DNA from: Winogradskyella helgolandensis | GTDB lineage: Bacteria; Bacteroidota; Bacteroidia; Flavobacteriales; Flavobacteriaceae | Direction of reading: 5' to 3' | Assembly: GCF_013404085.1 (NCBI RefSeq) | Contig: NZ_JABFHO010000001.1 | Span: 744,001 to 808,000 of the forward strand | Length of the DNA stretch: 64,000 nt | The notes under the pieces: model-generated | Told to the model about the DNA's origin: nothing | The model's input: only the letters and a program-made list of their open reading frames with translations | Databases searched by the model: none | Shown: piece by piece, positions 33,323 through 42,439 of the stretch | Layout of the letters: every line of letters begins with the position of its first letter | How positions within the stretch are numbered: the first letter of the stretch is position 1 | Program-made: the position numbers and the translations under genes

Positions 33323-33334
33323 GTGTGCGTACAC
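33323..33334 (+). promoter_or_regulatory. LacI-type operator O2 (imperfect copy)
   Basis: GTGTGCGTACAC differs from the O1 core by one base. Centre-to-centre distance to O1 is 34 bp, about three helical turns, so two dimers could bind on nearly the same face. It covers the probable transcription start. Confidence 0.65.
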
Positions 33335-33371
33335 GAAAAAATAATTTAAGAACAAACTAAGACGTTTAATA

Positions 33372-34199
33372 ATGGATAAAGTAATCGTATTAACAGGAGC
33401 AGGAGGGGTTTTATGTAGCACCTTAGCCATGGCTCTTGCAAAACAAGGAAACAGAATTGCTGTTTTAGATTTAAGAAAAGAAGCAGCAGATAAAGTAGCA
33501 AATGAAATCACCGCTTATGGAGGAAAAGCTATTGGCGTTATGGCTAATGTTTTAGAGAAAGACTCTTTAGAAGCCGCTAAGAAAATTGTGAATGAGGCTT
33601 TTGGCAAAGTGGATATTTTGGTAAATGGCGCTGGTGGAAATCATCCTCTAGGAACAACATCTAACCCCTTTTTAGAAACAGCAGATTTAGCAAATAAAAC
33701 AGAAGGCTTTAAAACGTTTTTCGATTTAGACCCAAAAGGAATAGAATTTACATTCAACCTCAACTTCTTAGGAACATTAATTCCTACACAAGTATTTGCA
33801 ACAGATATGGTAGGCCGAGACGAGTGTTCTGTATTAAATATTTCTTCTATGAATGCGTTTACACCCTTAACAAAAATACCTGCCTATAGTGGAGCAAAGG
33901 CTGCTGTATCTAACTTTACGCAATGGTTAGCGGTGCACTTTTCTAAAGTCGGCATCCGTGTTAACGCCTTAGCACCAGGATTTTTCTTAACGGACCAAAA
34001 TAGAACATTATTAACTAATGAAGATGGAAGTTTAACACAACGAGGCCAACAAATCATTGACCAAACCCCAATGAGTCGTTACGGTGAACCTGAAGATTTA
34101 ATAGGCACAACATTATGGCTTTGTGGTGAAGGTTCAAAATTTGTAACAGGAGTTGTAGTGCCAATTGATGGTGGATTTTCAGCCTATAGTGGCGTTTAA
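33372..34199 (+). CDS. SDR-family oxidoreductase, probable D-mannonate (fructuronate) reductase
   Basis: A 275-residue short-chain dehydrogenase: nucleotide-binding [19 protein letters not shown] (the last Gly of TG-x-x-x-G-x-G is replaced by Cys), NGAGGN near residue 88, catalytic Ser in LNISSMNAF and Y-x-x-x-K in [11 protein letters not shown], and the usual FLTDQNR tail. First gene of the uronate operon, 11 nt before uxuA. The pathway needs an NADH-dependent reduction of fructuronate to mannonate, and no UxuB/UxaB-type enzyme is present, so this SDR very likely fills that step. That assignment comes from context. Confidence 0.83.
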   Translation: MDKVIVLTGAGGVLCSTLAMALAKQGNRIAVLDLRKEAADKVANEITAYGGKAIGVMANVLEKDSLEAAKKIVNEAFGKVDILVNGAGGNHPLGTTSNPFLETADLANKTEGFKTFFDLDPKGIEFTFNLNFLGTLIPTQVFATDMVGRDECSVLNISSMNAFTPLTKIPAYSGAKAAVSNFTQWLAVHFSKVGIRVNALAPGFFLTDQNRTLLTNEDGSLTQRGQQIIDQTPMSRYGEPEDLIGTTLWLCGEGSKFVTGVVVPIDGGFSAYSGV

Positions 34200-34210
34200 A
34201 AAATAAAAAA

Positions 34211-35398
34211 ATGATACAAAATTTAGAACAAACATGGCGTTGGTATGGACCAAATGACCCTGTTTCTTTATCAGACATAAAACAAGCAGGAGCCACAGGA
34301 ATTGTTTCGGCATTACATCATATTCCAAATGGAGAGGTTTGGACGGTTGAAGAGATCAACAAAAGAAAAGCGACTATAGAAGGCCATGGACTTACATGGT
34401 CAGTTGTAGAGTCTGTACCTATCCACGAAAACATTAAAACAAAGTCGGGCGATTATCAGTTATATATTGATAATTACAATCAAACCTTATTGAATTTAGG
34501 TGCCTGTGGCATTGATACCGTTTGCTATAATTTTATGCCTGTTTTAGATTGGACACGTACCAACCTAGATTTTGAAGTTTCAGATGGTTCTACTGCCCTA
34601 CGTTTTGAAGCCGCTGCTTTTGCTGCTTTTGAATTGTATCTATTAAAAAGACCTGGTGCAGAACACGACTATTCGGATGCTCAAAAACAAAGTGCTGCTG
34701 AATTTTTGAAGCAGGCTTCCGCTGAGGAACAAAAAACCTTAATCCGGAATATTATTGCAGGTTTACCAGGTGCTGAAGAAGGTTATACTTTAGAAGAATT
34801 TAATACCATTTTAGCAACTTATAATAACATTGGTCCAAAAGAATTAAAAGCGAATTTATTTTCATTTTTATCAGAAATTATTCCCGCTGCAGAACAAGCT
34901 GGTGTGTTAATGTGTATTCACCCGGATGATCCACCGTTTCCAATTTTAGGCTTACCAAGAGTGGTTTCAACAGAACAAGATATTGTTGATTTATATGAAG
35001 CGGTTCCTTCTCATAATAATGGACTAACCTTCTGTACGGGTTCTTTTGGTGTAAGAGCCGATAATGATTTGACAGGCATGGTAGAACGCTTAGGTGAACG
35101 TATTCACTTTATTCATTTACGAGCTACAAAACGCGATGCTGAAGGTAATTTTCATGAAGCCGACCATTTAGATGGAGATGTCGATATGTACGCCGTGATG
35201 AAAGCCTTAATTAAAGAACAACAGAAGCGTATCGAAGCCGGACGAACAGACCTTAGATTGCCGTTTAGACCCGATCATGGTCATAAAATGTTAGATGATT
35301 TAAAAAAGAAAACCAATCCAGGCTATTCAGGAATTGGACGTTTACGAGGTTTGGCTGAGTTACGAGGTTTAGAACTCGGTATTAGACGTTCATTATAA
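34211..35398 (+). CDS. uxuA: Mannonate dehydratase
   Basis: A 395-residue UxuA: starts [20 protein letters not shown] with [20 protein letters not shown], and carries metal-site segments [32 protein letters not shown] and [12 protein letters not shown], then [14 protein letters not shown]. It dehydrates D-mannonate to 2-keto-3-deoxygluconate (Fe2+/Mn2+ enzyme, TIM barrel). Length fits the family. It sits second in the uronate operon between the SDR and uxaC. Confidence 0.96.
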   Translation: MIQNLEQTWRWYGPNDPVSLSDIKQAGATGIVSALHHIPNGEVWTVEEINKRKATIEGHGLTWSVVESVPIHENIKTKSGDYQLYIDNYNQTLLNLGACGIDTVCYNFMPVLDWTRTNLDFEVSDGSTALRFEAAAFAAFELYLLKRPGAEHDYSDAQKQSAAEFLKQASAEEQKTLIRNIIAGLPGAEEGYTLEEFNTILATYNNIGPKELKANLFSFLSEIIPAAEQAGVLMCIHPDDPPFPILGLPRVVSTEQDIVDLYEAVPSHNNGLTFCTGSFGVRADNDLTGMVERLGERIHFIHLRATKRDAEGNFHEADHLDGDVDMYAVMKALIKEQQKRIEAGRTDLRLPFRPDHGHKMLDDLKKKTNPGYSGIGRLRGLAELRGLELGIRRSL

Positions 35399-35416
35399 CA
35401 TAGAAAACTTTTCAGA

Positions 35417-36826
35417 ATGACTAGTAATTCACCTTTTATAGGAGCTAATTTTTTATTGCAATCGGACGTTGCAGAAACGCTGTATCATCAATATGCTAAA
35501 GACTTACCGATTATAGATTATCACAATCATTTGTCGCCACAGCGCATTGCAGAAGATCAACCCATAAACAATATCACCGAAGCTTGGTTATATGGAGACC
35601 ATTACAAATGGCGAGCAATGCGTGCCAATGGAATTGAAGAAGCCTTTATAACTGGTGATGAAACAAGCCCAAAAGAGAAGTTTGTAAAATGGGCCGAAAC
35701 CGTGCCTTATACCCTAAGAAATCCTTTATTTCACTGGACGCATTTAGAACTCAAACGCTATTTTAATATCGACGAGCTTTTGCAACCCTCAACGGCAGAA
35801 ACTATTTATGAGAAAGCAAATGCCATTTTAGAACACAAAACACCAGCACAACTTTTAGAACAAATGAAGGTTGAAGTGATTTGTACTACAGATGACCCAA
35901 CAGATACTTTAGAACACCATAAAACTATTGCTAAAAAAGGATTTTTCACTACCGTTTTACCAACCTTTAGACCCGATAATTTAATTTTAATTGAAGCGGA
36001 TAGCTATATCATTTATATTGAAAAATTAACCTCTCGCGTTAAATTTCCTATTACCAACTTATCAGAATTACTAGAAGCTATTCAAAATAGAGTGGACTTT
36101 TTCGATGCCTTAGGTTGTCGACTTTCAGATTATGGATTGGAGCAAATTTATGCTATCGATTTTACTAAGGACGAAGCAGATGCTATCTTTCAAAAGCGTT
36201 TATCTCAGACAGTAATCACTAAAGACGAAGCGAATATATTTGCCTCTTGTATCTTATTTGAATTATGTAAAATGTATCATGCCAAAGGTTGGGTGCAACA
36301 ATTTCATTTAGGGGCTTTACGAAATAATAATAGCAGATTATTAAATCAAATAGGCTTAGATGCAGGCGTCGATTCTATTGGTGATTTTAGTCAGGCACAA
36401 GCCATGTCTAAATTATTCAATCAATTAGATGCTGAAAACTTATTATCAAAAACCATAACCTATAACCTCAACCCTTCTCAAAACGAAGTCTTCGCCACCA
36501 TGATGGGGAATTATAGCGAAGCAGGCATTCCTGGGAAAATGCAATGGGGCTCTGGCTGGTGGTTTTTAGACCAAAAAGACGGCATGGAAAAACAGTTAAG
36601 CACACTTTCAAACATGGGCTTATTAAGTCGGTTTGTGGGTATGCTAACTGATAGTCGTAGCTTTTTATCTTTCCCAAGACACGAATATTTCAGACGCATT
36701 CTATGCAACTTAATTGCAGAAGATGTGAAAGAAGGGTTAGTTCCAAATGACATTGAATTTCTAGGGAAAATGATTCAAGATATTTGCTATAACAACGCTG
36801 TGAATTATTTCAATTTTGAAAATTAA
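35417..36826 (+). CDS. uxaC: Glucuronate (uronate) isomerase
   Basis: A 469-residue UxaC of the amidohydrolase-like superfamily: DYHNHLSPQRIAEDQP near the N-terminus (H-x-H), LYGDHYKWRAMRANG, CTTDDPTDTLEHH, QFHLGALRNNN and a C-terminal DSRSFLSFPRHEYFRR. It interconverts D-glucuronate and D-fructuronate (or galacturonate and tagaturonate), the first step of the pathway completed by the SDR and UxuA upstream. The two next enzymes (KDG kinase and aldolase) are not in the window. Confidence 0.96.
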   Translation: MTSNSPFIGANFLLQSDVAETLYHQYAKDLPIIDYHNHLSPQRIAEDQPINNITEAWLYGDHYKWRAMRANGIEEAFITGDETSPKEKFVKWAETVPYTLRNPLFHWTHLELKRYFNIDELLQPSTAETIYEKANAILEHKTPAQLLEQMKVEVICTTDDPTDTLEHHKTIAKKGFFTTVLPTFRPDNLILIEADSYIIYIEKLTSRVKFPITNLSELLEAIQNRVDFFDALGCRLSDYGLEQIYAIDFTKDEADAIFQKRLSQTVITKDEANIFASCILFELCKMYHAKGWVQQFHLGALRNNNSRLLNQIGLDAGVDSIGDFSQAQAMSKLFNQLDAENLLSKTITYNLNPSQNEVFATMMGNYSEAGIPGKMQWGSGWWFLDQKDGMEKQLSTLSNMGLLSRFVGMLTDSRSFLSFPRHEYFRRILCNLIAEDVKEGLVPNDIEFLGKMIQDICYNNAVNYFNFEN

Positions 36827-36830
36827 CACT

Positions 36831-37805
36831 ATGAAAAACCGTTTGTTAGTTATCTTAATATTTATCGTCTCGCTACAAAGTTGTAAAGAAGAAAAGGCTA
36901 CTAAGACGCTCTATTTGGCGCATAATATGCCACAAACGCATTCGGTTCACAAAGGTATTTTAGAATTTCAAAAAGCCTTACGATTAAAATCTGGCGGAAA
37001 ATTAGATGTCAAGATATTTCCAGATGGGCAATTAGGTTCAGAACGAGAAGTCCTCGAATTATTACAAATAGGCAGTGTGGCTATAACTAAAGTAAGTGCA
37101 GCCACTTTGTCTAATTTTGTACCCGAATATCACGTGTTTGGCATTCCTTATTTATTTGAAAACAAGCAACATCAATTTGATATTTTAGAAGGCGACGTCG
37201 GAAAATCGATTTTAGAAAAAGGAAGTCAATTTTGGTTACGCGGTTTATGTTATTACGATGCTGGAAGCCGAAATTTTTACACGACAAAAAAAGCCATTAG
37301 AACACCAGAAGATTTAAAAGGATTGAAAATACGGGTGATGAACAATCAAATGGCCATTAATATGATTAATAGTATGGGAGGCTCGGCAACACCTTTGGCT
37401 TTTGGTGAGCTCTATACTGCCATGCAGCAAGGCGTGGTAGATGGCGCCGAAAATAACGCACCATCCTTTGTATCCTCTAATCATTACGAGGTTAGTAAGT
37501 ATTACACAATTGACGAACACGCTTCCATTCCTGATGTATTACTCATTGGTACTAAGTTTTGGGACCAATTATCCGAACAAGAAAAACAATGGGTTCAAGA
37601 GGCTGCTGAAGTATCGGCTCAAGCTCAAAAAGTATTTTGGAATGCATCTGTTGAAGAATCTATGGCCATTGCAAAAGCCGCTGGTGTAGAAGTTATTATT
37701 CCTGAAAAATCTTTGTTTCAAGAACGCTCAAAATCGGTCTTAGAAAACTTTATGAAAGACCATCCTGAGATGCGTTCCATCGTCAATAACATTCAAAAGC
37801 AATAG
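36831..37805 (+). CDS. TRAP transporter substrate-binding lipoprotein (DctP type)
   Basis: The 324-residue product has DctP features: LAHNMPQTHSVHKGILEF, KLDVKIFPDGQLGSEREVLE, and GLKIRVMNNQMAINMINSMG then GELYTAMQQGVVDGAENN, the classic TRAP ligand-binding segment with a conserved Arg (R in KIRVMNN) that binds carboxylates. The N-terminus ends in a lipobox (VSLQSC), so it is membrane-tethered rather than free in the periplasm. Start is ATG 36831, 4 nt after the uxaC stop. Next to DctQ/DctM in a uronate operon, it probably binds a hexuronate. Confidence 0.9.
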   Translation: MKNRLLVILIFIVSLQSCKEEKATKTLYLAHNMPQTHSVHKGILEFQKALRLKSGGKLDVKIFPDGQLGSEREVLELLQIGSVAITKVSAATLSNFVPEYHVFGIPYLFENKQHQFDILEGDVGKSILEKGSQFWLRGLCYYDAGSRNFYTTKKAIRTPEDLKGLKIRVMNNQMAINMINSMGGSATPLAFGELYTAMQQGVVDGAENNAPSFVSSNHYEVSKYYTIDEHASIPDVLLIGTKFWDQLSEQEKQWVQEAAEVSAQAQKVFWNASVEESMAIAKAAGVEVIIPEKSLFQERSKSVLENFMKDHPEMRSIVNNIQKQ

Positions 37806-37807
37806 GT

Positions 37808-38299
37808 ATGAAAACGGCAGATATTCTTTTCACTAAAGTATGCAAATTCATGGAAATGGTATTGATTTCTATTTTCGGATTATTAGTTATAGATGTATTA
37901 CTACAAGTCTTTTCACGCTATATTTTAAACACCTCATTCACTTTTACAGAAGAGTTAGCCCGTTTTTCTCTGATTTGGTTATCTATATTAGGTGCCGCTT
38001 ATCTCAGTGCCAAACGCGAACACTTATCTATGGATTTTCTCTATCAGAAAATGGGTATTAAATCTCAGAAAAAAGCCCTTATGTTTATTGAAATCTGTGT
38101 GTTTTTATTCGCGCTTTGTATTATGGTTATCGGTGGAATTAATTTGGTTTACACCACGCTGCATTTAGAACAGTTATCAGGAACCTTACGTATTCCTCTG
38201 GGCTATATTTATGCCATTTTACCTGCTAGCGGACTTCTTATGATGTGTTTTTCAATTTATCATTTTATAAAAATCAACACTAACGACATAACCGATTAA
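37808..38299 (+). CDS. TRAP transporter small permease (DctQ type)
   Basis: A 163-residue four-span membrane protein with DctQ-type sequence: VLISIFGLLVIDVLLQVFSR, TFTEELARFSLIWLSILGAA (the E-E-L-A-R-x-x-x-x-W signature), REHLSMDFLY. It is the small subunit of the Na+-driven TRAP symporter; its gene starts 2 nt after the binding-protein gene and 2 nt before the large permease. Confidence 0.92.
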   Translation: MKTADILFTKVCKFMEMVLISIFGLLVIDVLLQVFSRYILNTSFTFTEELARFSLIWLSILGAAYLSAKREHLSMDFLYQKMGIKSQKKALMFIEICVFLFALCIMVIGGINLVYTTLHLEQLSGTLRIPLGYIYAILPASGLLMMCFSIYHFIKINTNDITD

Positions 38300-38301
38300 T
38301 T

Positions 38302-39606
38302 ATGAGTATAGAAGTCATCAGTATCCTCGTTTTATTTGTTAGCTTTTTTGTGTTGTTAATGCTGAAAGTTCCTGTGGCGTATAGTATAGGAATTTCTACT
38401 ACATTGAGTTTACTACTCAACATTGATAAAATGCCAGGTCTAACCACCATCGCGCAGCGTATGAACACCGGAATCGATAGTTTTGCGCTCTTAGCCATTC
38501 CGTTTTTTGTGCTCGCTGGCGAAATAATGAAACAAGGCGGAATAGCCAATCGGCTTATTAATTTTGCGAAGTCTTTAGTGGCTAGTTTACCTGGTGGTTT
38601 GGCTTATGTAAACGTCTTATCATCAATGTTGTTTGGAGCAGTATCAGGGTCAGCCATAGCCGCAACCTCTGCCATAGGAAGTATTATGACGGACCCTATG
38701 GAAAAGGAAGGTTATCCAAGAGCATTTAGTGCCGCTGTAAATATCACCTCATCAACAACAGGCTTATTGATTCCTCCAAGTAATATTCTAATTGTTTACG
38801 CTTTAGCAAGTGGTGGCACCGCTTCTGTTGCAGCCTTATTTATCGCGGGTTATTTACCTGGGATTCTGCTTGGTGTAGCTTTGATGGCTTACATAGCCTT
38901 TGTCGCCATAACTCGAAAATTTGCCAAAGGTGAACGTGTGCCGTTGTCTTTAATTTGGACTTATTTTAGGAAAGCTTTTTTCAGTCTATTATTATTAGTT
39001 GTTGTGGTTGGAGGTATTGTGTCAGGTATATTTACGGCTACTGAAGCCTCTGCTATTGCTGTTTTATATGCTGGTGTATTGGCCTTAATTTATGGTGACG
39101 TTAACTTCAAAGATTTTCCTGCCATATTATTAACAAGCGCTAAGACTACGGCTGTTATTATGTTTTTAATTTGTACGTCTATGGCGATGTCTTGGCTGTT
39201 TTCTTTTGAAGGTATTCCGGAATTGATTAGTGGTTTTTTACTCGAACAATTCAGCAATAAAATTGTCATCTTTTTAGTCATTAACCTTGTGTTATTAATC
39301 ATAGGCACCTTTATGGATATGACACCTGCTGTACTTATATTTACCCCTATATTTCTACCTGTAGTAGTCGCTTTAGGCATGGATCCGGTTCACTTTGGAA
39401 TTGTTTTAGTACTCAACCTTTGTATCGGCTTATGTACGCCACCGGTAGGCACCATTCTTTTTGTAGGTAGTGGTGTAGCCAAGATTTCCGTTTCAAAAGT
39501 TATAAAACCGTTACTGCCGTTTTTATTAATTATGATTGCTGTGCTGCTACTTATCACTTATATTCCTGAAATATCGATGTTTTTGCCTACTCTGTTTGGT
39601 TTGTAA
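38302..39606 (+). CDS. TRAP transporter large permease (DctM type)
   Basis: A 434-residue protein with about 11-12 spans: LLMLKVPVAYSIGISTTL, RMNTGIDSFALLAIPFFVLA, GEIMKQGGIANRLI, GAVSGSAIAATSAIGSIM, LLIPPSNILIVYALASGG and LCIGLCTPPVGTILFVG, all standard DctM signatures. It imports the carboxylate delivered by the DctP lipoprotein, coupled to Na+. It is the last gene of the six-gene uronate operon (SDR, uxuA, uxaC, DctP, DctQ, DctM). Confidence 0.94.
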   Translation: MSIEVISILVLFVSFFVLLMLKVPVAYSIGISTTLSLLLNIDKMPGLTTIAQRMNTGIDSFALLAIPFFVLAGEIMKQGGIANRLINFAKSLVASLPGGLAYVNVLSSMLFGAVSGSAIAATSAIGSIMTDPMEKEGYPRAFSAAVNITSSTTGLLIPPSNILIVYALASGGTASVAALFIAGYLPGILLGVALMAYIAFVAITRKFAKGERVPLSLIWTYFRKAFFSLLLLVVVVGGIVSGIFTATEASAIAVLYAGVLALIYGDVNFKDFPAILLTSAKTTAVIMFLICTSMAMSWLFSFEGIPELISGFLLEQFSNKIVIFLVINLVLLIIGTFMDMTPAVLIFTPIFLPVVVALGMDPVHFGIVLVLNLCIGLCTPPVGTILFVGSGVAKISVSKVIKPLLPFLLIMIAVLLLITYIPEISMFLPTLFGL

Positions 39607-39691
39607 ATACCAAAGTGTAATTTCAGCATATTATATTACAGTGCTATAAAAAATTGTTCCGTATTTACGTGCAACTTTGTACCTTTATGAC

Positions 39692-40459
39692 ATGAATATA
39701 GGATTAGTACTTTCTGGTGGAGGCGCAAGAGGTGCAGCGCATATTGGTGTTATTAAAGCATTAGAGGAACACAATATATTTCCTACACATATTGCAGGTA
39801 CAAGCGCTGGTGCTATTGTCGGTGCTTTATATGCCGCTGGCGTTCCTTGGTCAGAAATTTTGATTTTTTTTAAAACTATTCCCCTTTTTCATACTAAAAG
39901 GTTTGCTAGAAAAAAACCTGGTTTTTTAAATTCTGAAAACTTTTATGATGATCTTAAAACCTTCTTACCGAAAGATAGCTTTGAAGATTTAAAAAAGCCT
40001 TTATTCATTCCTGCAGCCAATATCATTGATGGTACATCAAAAATTTTTAGCAAAGGACAACTTATTAAACCCATTATTGCTTCTGCCTCTTTTCCTGGTG
40101 TTTTTACACCTACTGAAATTAATGGGAAATTTTACGTTGATGGAGGCACCTTAAATAATTTTCCTGTTGAACCCTTAAAAAATAAGTGTGATAAAATTAT
40201 TGGTGTTTGCGTCAACCCTTTAAAGACCGTAAACATGAAAGATTTAAGACATTCTTATTCCGTCATAGAACGCGCTTATAAAATTAAAGTTGCTGCAGAG
40301 TCCTCAAACAAGTTTCCTGATTGTGACATGGTAATAAGCCCTCAAGAACTAGTGAATTACAGCACTTTTGGTATGAGTAATATGGAGGCTATTTTTAATT
40401 TGGGATACACATCTACACTAACAGCTCTAAAGGATAATCAAGGCCTTTTCATGCCATAA
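39692..40459 (+). CDS. Patatin-like phospholipase
   Basis: A 255-residue protein with the patatin elements: glycine-rich GLVLSGGGARGAAHIGV, nucleophile elbow GTSAG (S38) and the D-G-G dyad in FYVDGGTLNNFP. It should hydrolyse acyl esters of lipids through a Ser-Asp dyad. No signal peptide is seen. I chose ATG 39692 (MNIGLVLSGG) rather than an in-frame TTG 15 nt upstream because the family begins right at this glycine loop. It is outside the uronate operon (85-nt gap). Confidence 0.9.
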   Translation: MNIGLVLSGGGARGAAHIGVIKALEEHNIFPTHIAGTSAGAIVGALYAAGVPWSEILIFFKTIPLFHTKRFARKKPGFLNSENFYDDLKTFLPKDSFEDLKKPLFIPAANIIDGTSKIFSKGQLIKPIIASASFPGVFTPTEINGKFYVDGGTLNNFPVEPLKNKCDKIIGVCVNPLKTVNMKDLRHSYSVIERAYKIKVAAESSNKFPDCDMVISPQELVNYSTFGMSNMEAIFNLGYTSTLTALKDNQGLFMP

Positions 40460-40817
40460 ATAATATTGAAATTATTTTTTACCATCGTGGATTAAAATCA
40501 TTTTCAATCTACTCACAAACTGTATCTTGTTTTATTTGAAAGGAATTTTAACATATATCGACAAATTCAAAAACCAACCCATTAATAATTAAATGAAACT
40601 AATCAAAACCCTAGGATACCTAGGTCTTGTCGCCTTTATTCTTTTAGCATTAAGCGCGTGTTTTCTACATTATTCACCTTCCATTTTAGAACATTCTGAG
40701 CCTTATGAGTTTTTCAAATTTGTATCTTAAGGCATCTTATTACCAGTCGATGGAGTAAAAATTGCTTTAGTATAAGCCTTCATCTTTTAAATAAATTATT
40801 ACCATATCTATAATCAC
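40460..40817. other. 358-nt intergenic region with a decayed small frame
   Basis: Between patatin and the Rieske-glutamate synthase gene. AT-rich; holds one 45-codon frame (40593-40730) whose reading continues in frame after the stop. No strong promoter (no TAnnTTTG with a TTG partner) or tRNA was found. Confidence 0.6.
40593..40730 (+). pseudogene. Short membrane/lipoprotein-like frame, possibly a gene remnant (45 aa)
   Basis: The frame begins MKLIKTLGYLGLVAFILLAL and continues SACFLHYSP to EPYEFFKFVS, a signal-peptide-like start with a possible lipobox (LSAC). After the TAA the same frame continues with sense-like sequence GILLPVDGVKIALV for 14 more codons to a second stop. That pattern suggests the truncated head of an older gene. 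It could also be a genuine small protein; no family is recognised. Confidence 0.35.
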
Positions 40818-42428
40818 ATGGAAAAACCCGTAGTCATTGCTCAAGTAAGCGCATTAGAAAATAAGCAACCAGAACACGCACTCGTTAATGGATTAGACTT
40901 AGTCATCGTAAAATTTGATGACGATATTTCCGTACTCTACGGAAGATGTTTGCATAGAGGAGCACTAATGTCCGACGGTCATGTAGATGGTCATAATTTA
41001 ATTTGCGGAGTTCATGGATGGGATTATCGTGTTGATTCTGGAGTTTCAGAATATAATAATAAAGAAGTCCTTCATAAATTTTCGACTAAAATTGAAGGAG
41101 ATGATTTGTTTGTAGATGCTTTCGAAATTGATGCTTATTTAGTCAATAGTCCACAACCTTTTAATCGTGATGCGTATTTAGGAGCCTATGCTGATACACA
41201 TCCCGAAGACACAGAACCCTACACAAGTTATATAAAGGAATTGGCTCAAAATGGACTAAAAAATATTGGTCATCACGGATTCTCAGCTTCTATGGGAGTC
41301 GATAGGACGACGCTTCCTAAATGGAACGATATTCAGTTTTTACCAGCACAATTAGCATCAAGACCTTTATTAGATCATGAAGCCGTAGCAACTAAAGTTG
41401 TGATTGGACCAAAGGCAAAAAAGCCATTAGAATTGGATATGCCTCTTTTTGTAAGTGATATGAGTTTTGGTGCCTTATCTCGTGAAGCCAAAATAGCCTT
41501 ATCAAAAGGAGCACAATTAGCAGGAACAGGAATTTGCTCTGGTGAAGGTGGTATGTTACCCGAGGAACAAGCGAGTAATTCTAAATATTTTTACGAATTA
41601 GCATCCGCTCAATTTGGTTTTTCTTGGGATAAATTAGACAACGTACAAGCCTTTCATTTTAAAGGCGGTCAAGGAGCAAAAACAGGAACAGGAGGACATT
41701 TACCAGGCAATAAAGTAAGTGCTGAAATTGCAGCAGTTCGCGGATTAAAAGAAGGAGAAACCGCAATTTCACCAGCTGCAAACCCAAATTTTCATACGGT
41801 TGAAGACTTTAAAGTATTTGCAGATAAAGTAAGAGCACGTACAGGAGGCATTCCTATTGGATTTAAAATTGCTGCAAGTCATATTGAAAAAGACATTCAA
41901 TTTGCACTCGATGTTGGTGTCGACTATATTATTCTCGATGGTCGTGGTGGCGGAACAGGCTCTGCTCCTACTATTTTAAGAGATCATATTAACGTTCCAA
42001 CCATCCCGGCATTAGCAAGAGCAAGAGCGTATATGGATAAAGTTGGTGCGACTGATGTCACTTTAGTTATTACAGGAGGTTTACGTGTCGCTGAAGATTT
42101 TGCAAAAGCCATGATGTTGGGAGCAGATGCTATTGCGGTATCTAATTCGGCATTACAAGCTATTGGGTGTTTAGGGATGCGTGCTTGTGGCAGTAATAAC
42201 TGTCCGGTTGGAATTGCGACTCAAAAAGAATCGTTACGAAGCAGATTAATTATAGATGCTTCAGCTAAACAATTACAAAACTACTTTGAAGCAAGCAACG
42301 ATTTAATTAAAGTTGTAGCACGTGCTTGTGGTTATGATACGATCTCTAAATTTAATCAAGAAGACCTTTCAACTTACGATCGCGATATGCATCAACTTAC
42401 AGGAATTAATTACGCAGGAATAATATAA
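40818..42428 (+). CDS. Rieske [2Fe-2S]-glutamate synthase FMN-domain fusion protein
   Basis: A 536-residue two-domain protein. Residues 1-105 form a Rieske domain with C44-x-H46 (RCLHRGALMSDG) and C63-x-x-H66 (CGVHGWDY). Residues about 190-510 are the FMN-binding glutamate synthase domain (DMPLFVSDMSFGALS, GICSGEGGMLPEEQ, KGGQGAKTGTGGHLPGNK, DGRGGGTGSAP) with the [3Fe-4S] cysteines C451, C457 and C462 in CLGMRACGSNNCPVGIATQ. The amidotransferase domain of GltB is missing, so electrons may enter through the Rieske centre. The reaction is not known; glutamate formation from ammonia or an unrelated oxidoreduction is possible. An unknown gene follows 11 nt later. Confidence 0.85.
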   Translation: MEKPVVIAQVSALENKQPEHALVNGLDLVIVKFDDDISVLYGRCLHRGALMSDGHVDGHNLICGVHGWDYRVDSGVSEYNNKEVLHKFSTKIEGDDLFVDAFEIDAYLVNSPQPFNRDAYLGAYADTHPEDTEPYTSYIKELAQNGLKNIGHHGFSASMGVDRTTLPKWNDIQFLPAQLASRPLLDHEAVATKVVIGPKAKKPLELDMPLFVSDMSFGALSREAKIALSKGAQLAGTGICSGEGGMLPEEQASNSKYFYELASAQFGFSWDKLDNVQAFHFKGGQGAKTGTGGHLPGNKVSAEIAAVRGLKEGETAISPAANPNFHTVEDFKVFADKVRARTGGIPIGFKIAASHIEKDIQFALDVGVDYIILDGRGGGTGSAPTILRDHINVPTIPALARARAYMDKVGATDVTLVITGGLRVAEDFAKAMMLGADAIAVSNSALQAIGCLGMRACGSNNCPVGIATQKESLRSRLIIDASAKQLQNYFEASNDLIKVVARACGYDTISKFNQEDLSTYDRDMHQLTGINYAGII

Positions 42429-42439
42429 AACAATATACT

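Noticed and set aside
37441..37689. Second-frame ORFs inside the TRAP binding-protein gene
   Set aside because: Fully contained in a gene with clear DctP motifs; no independent support.
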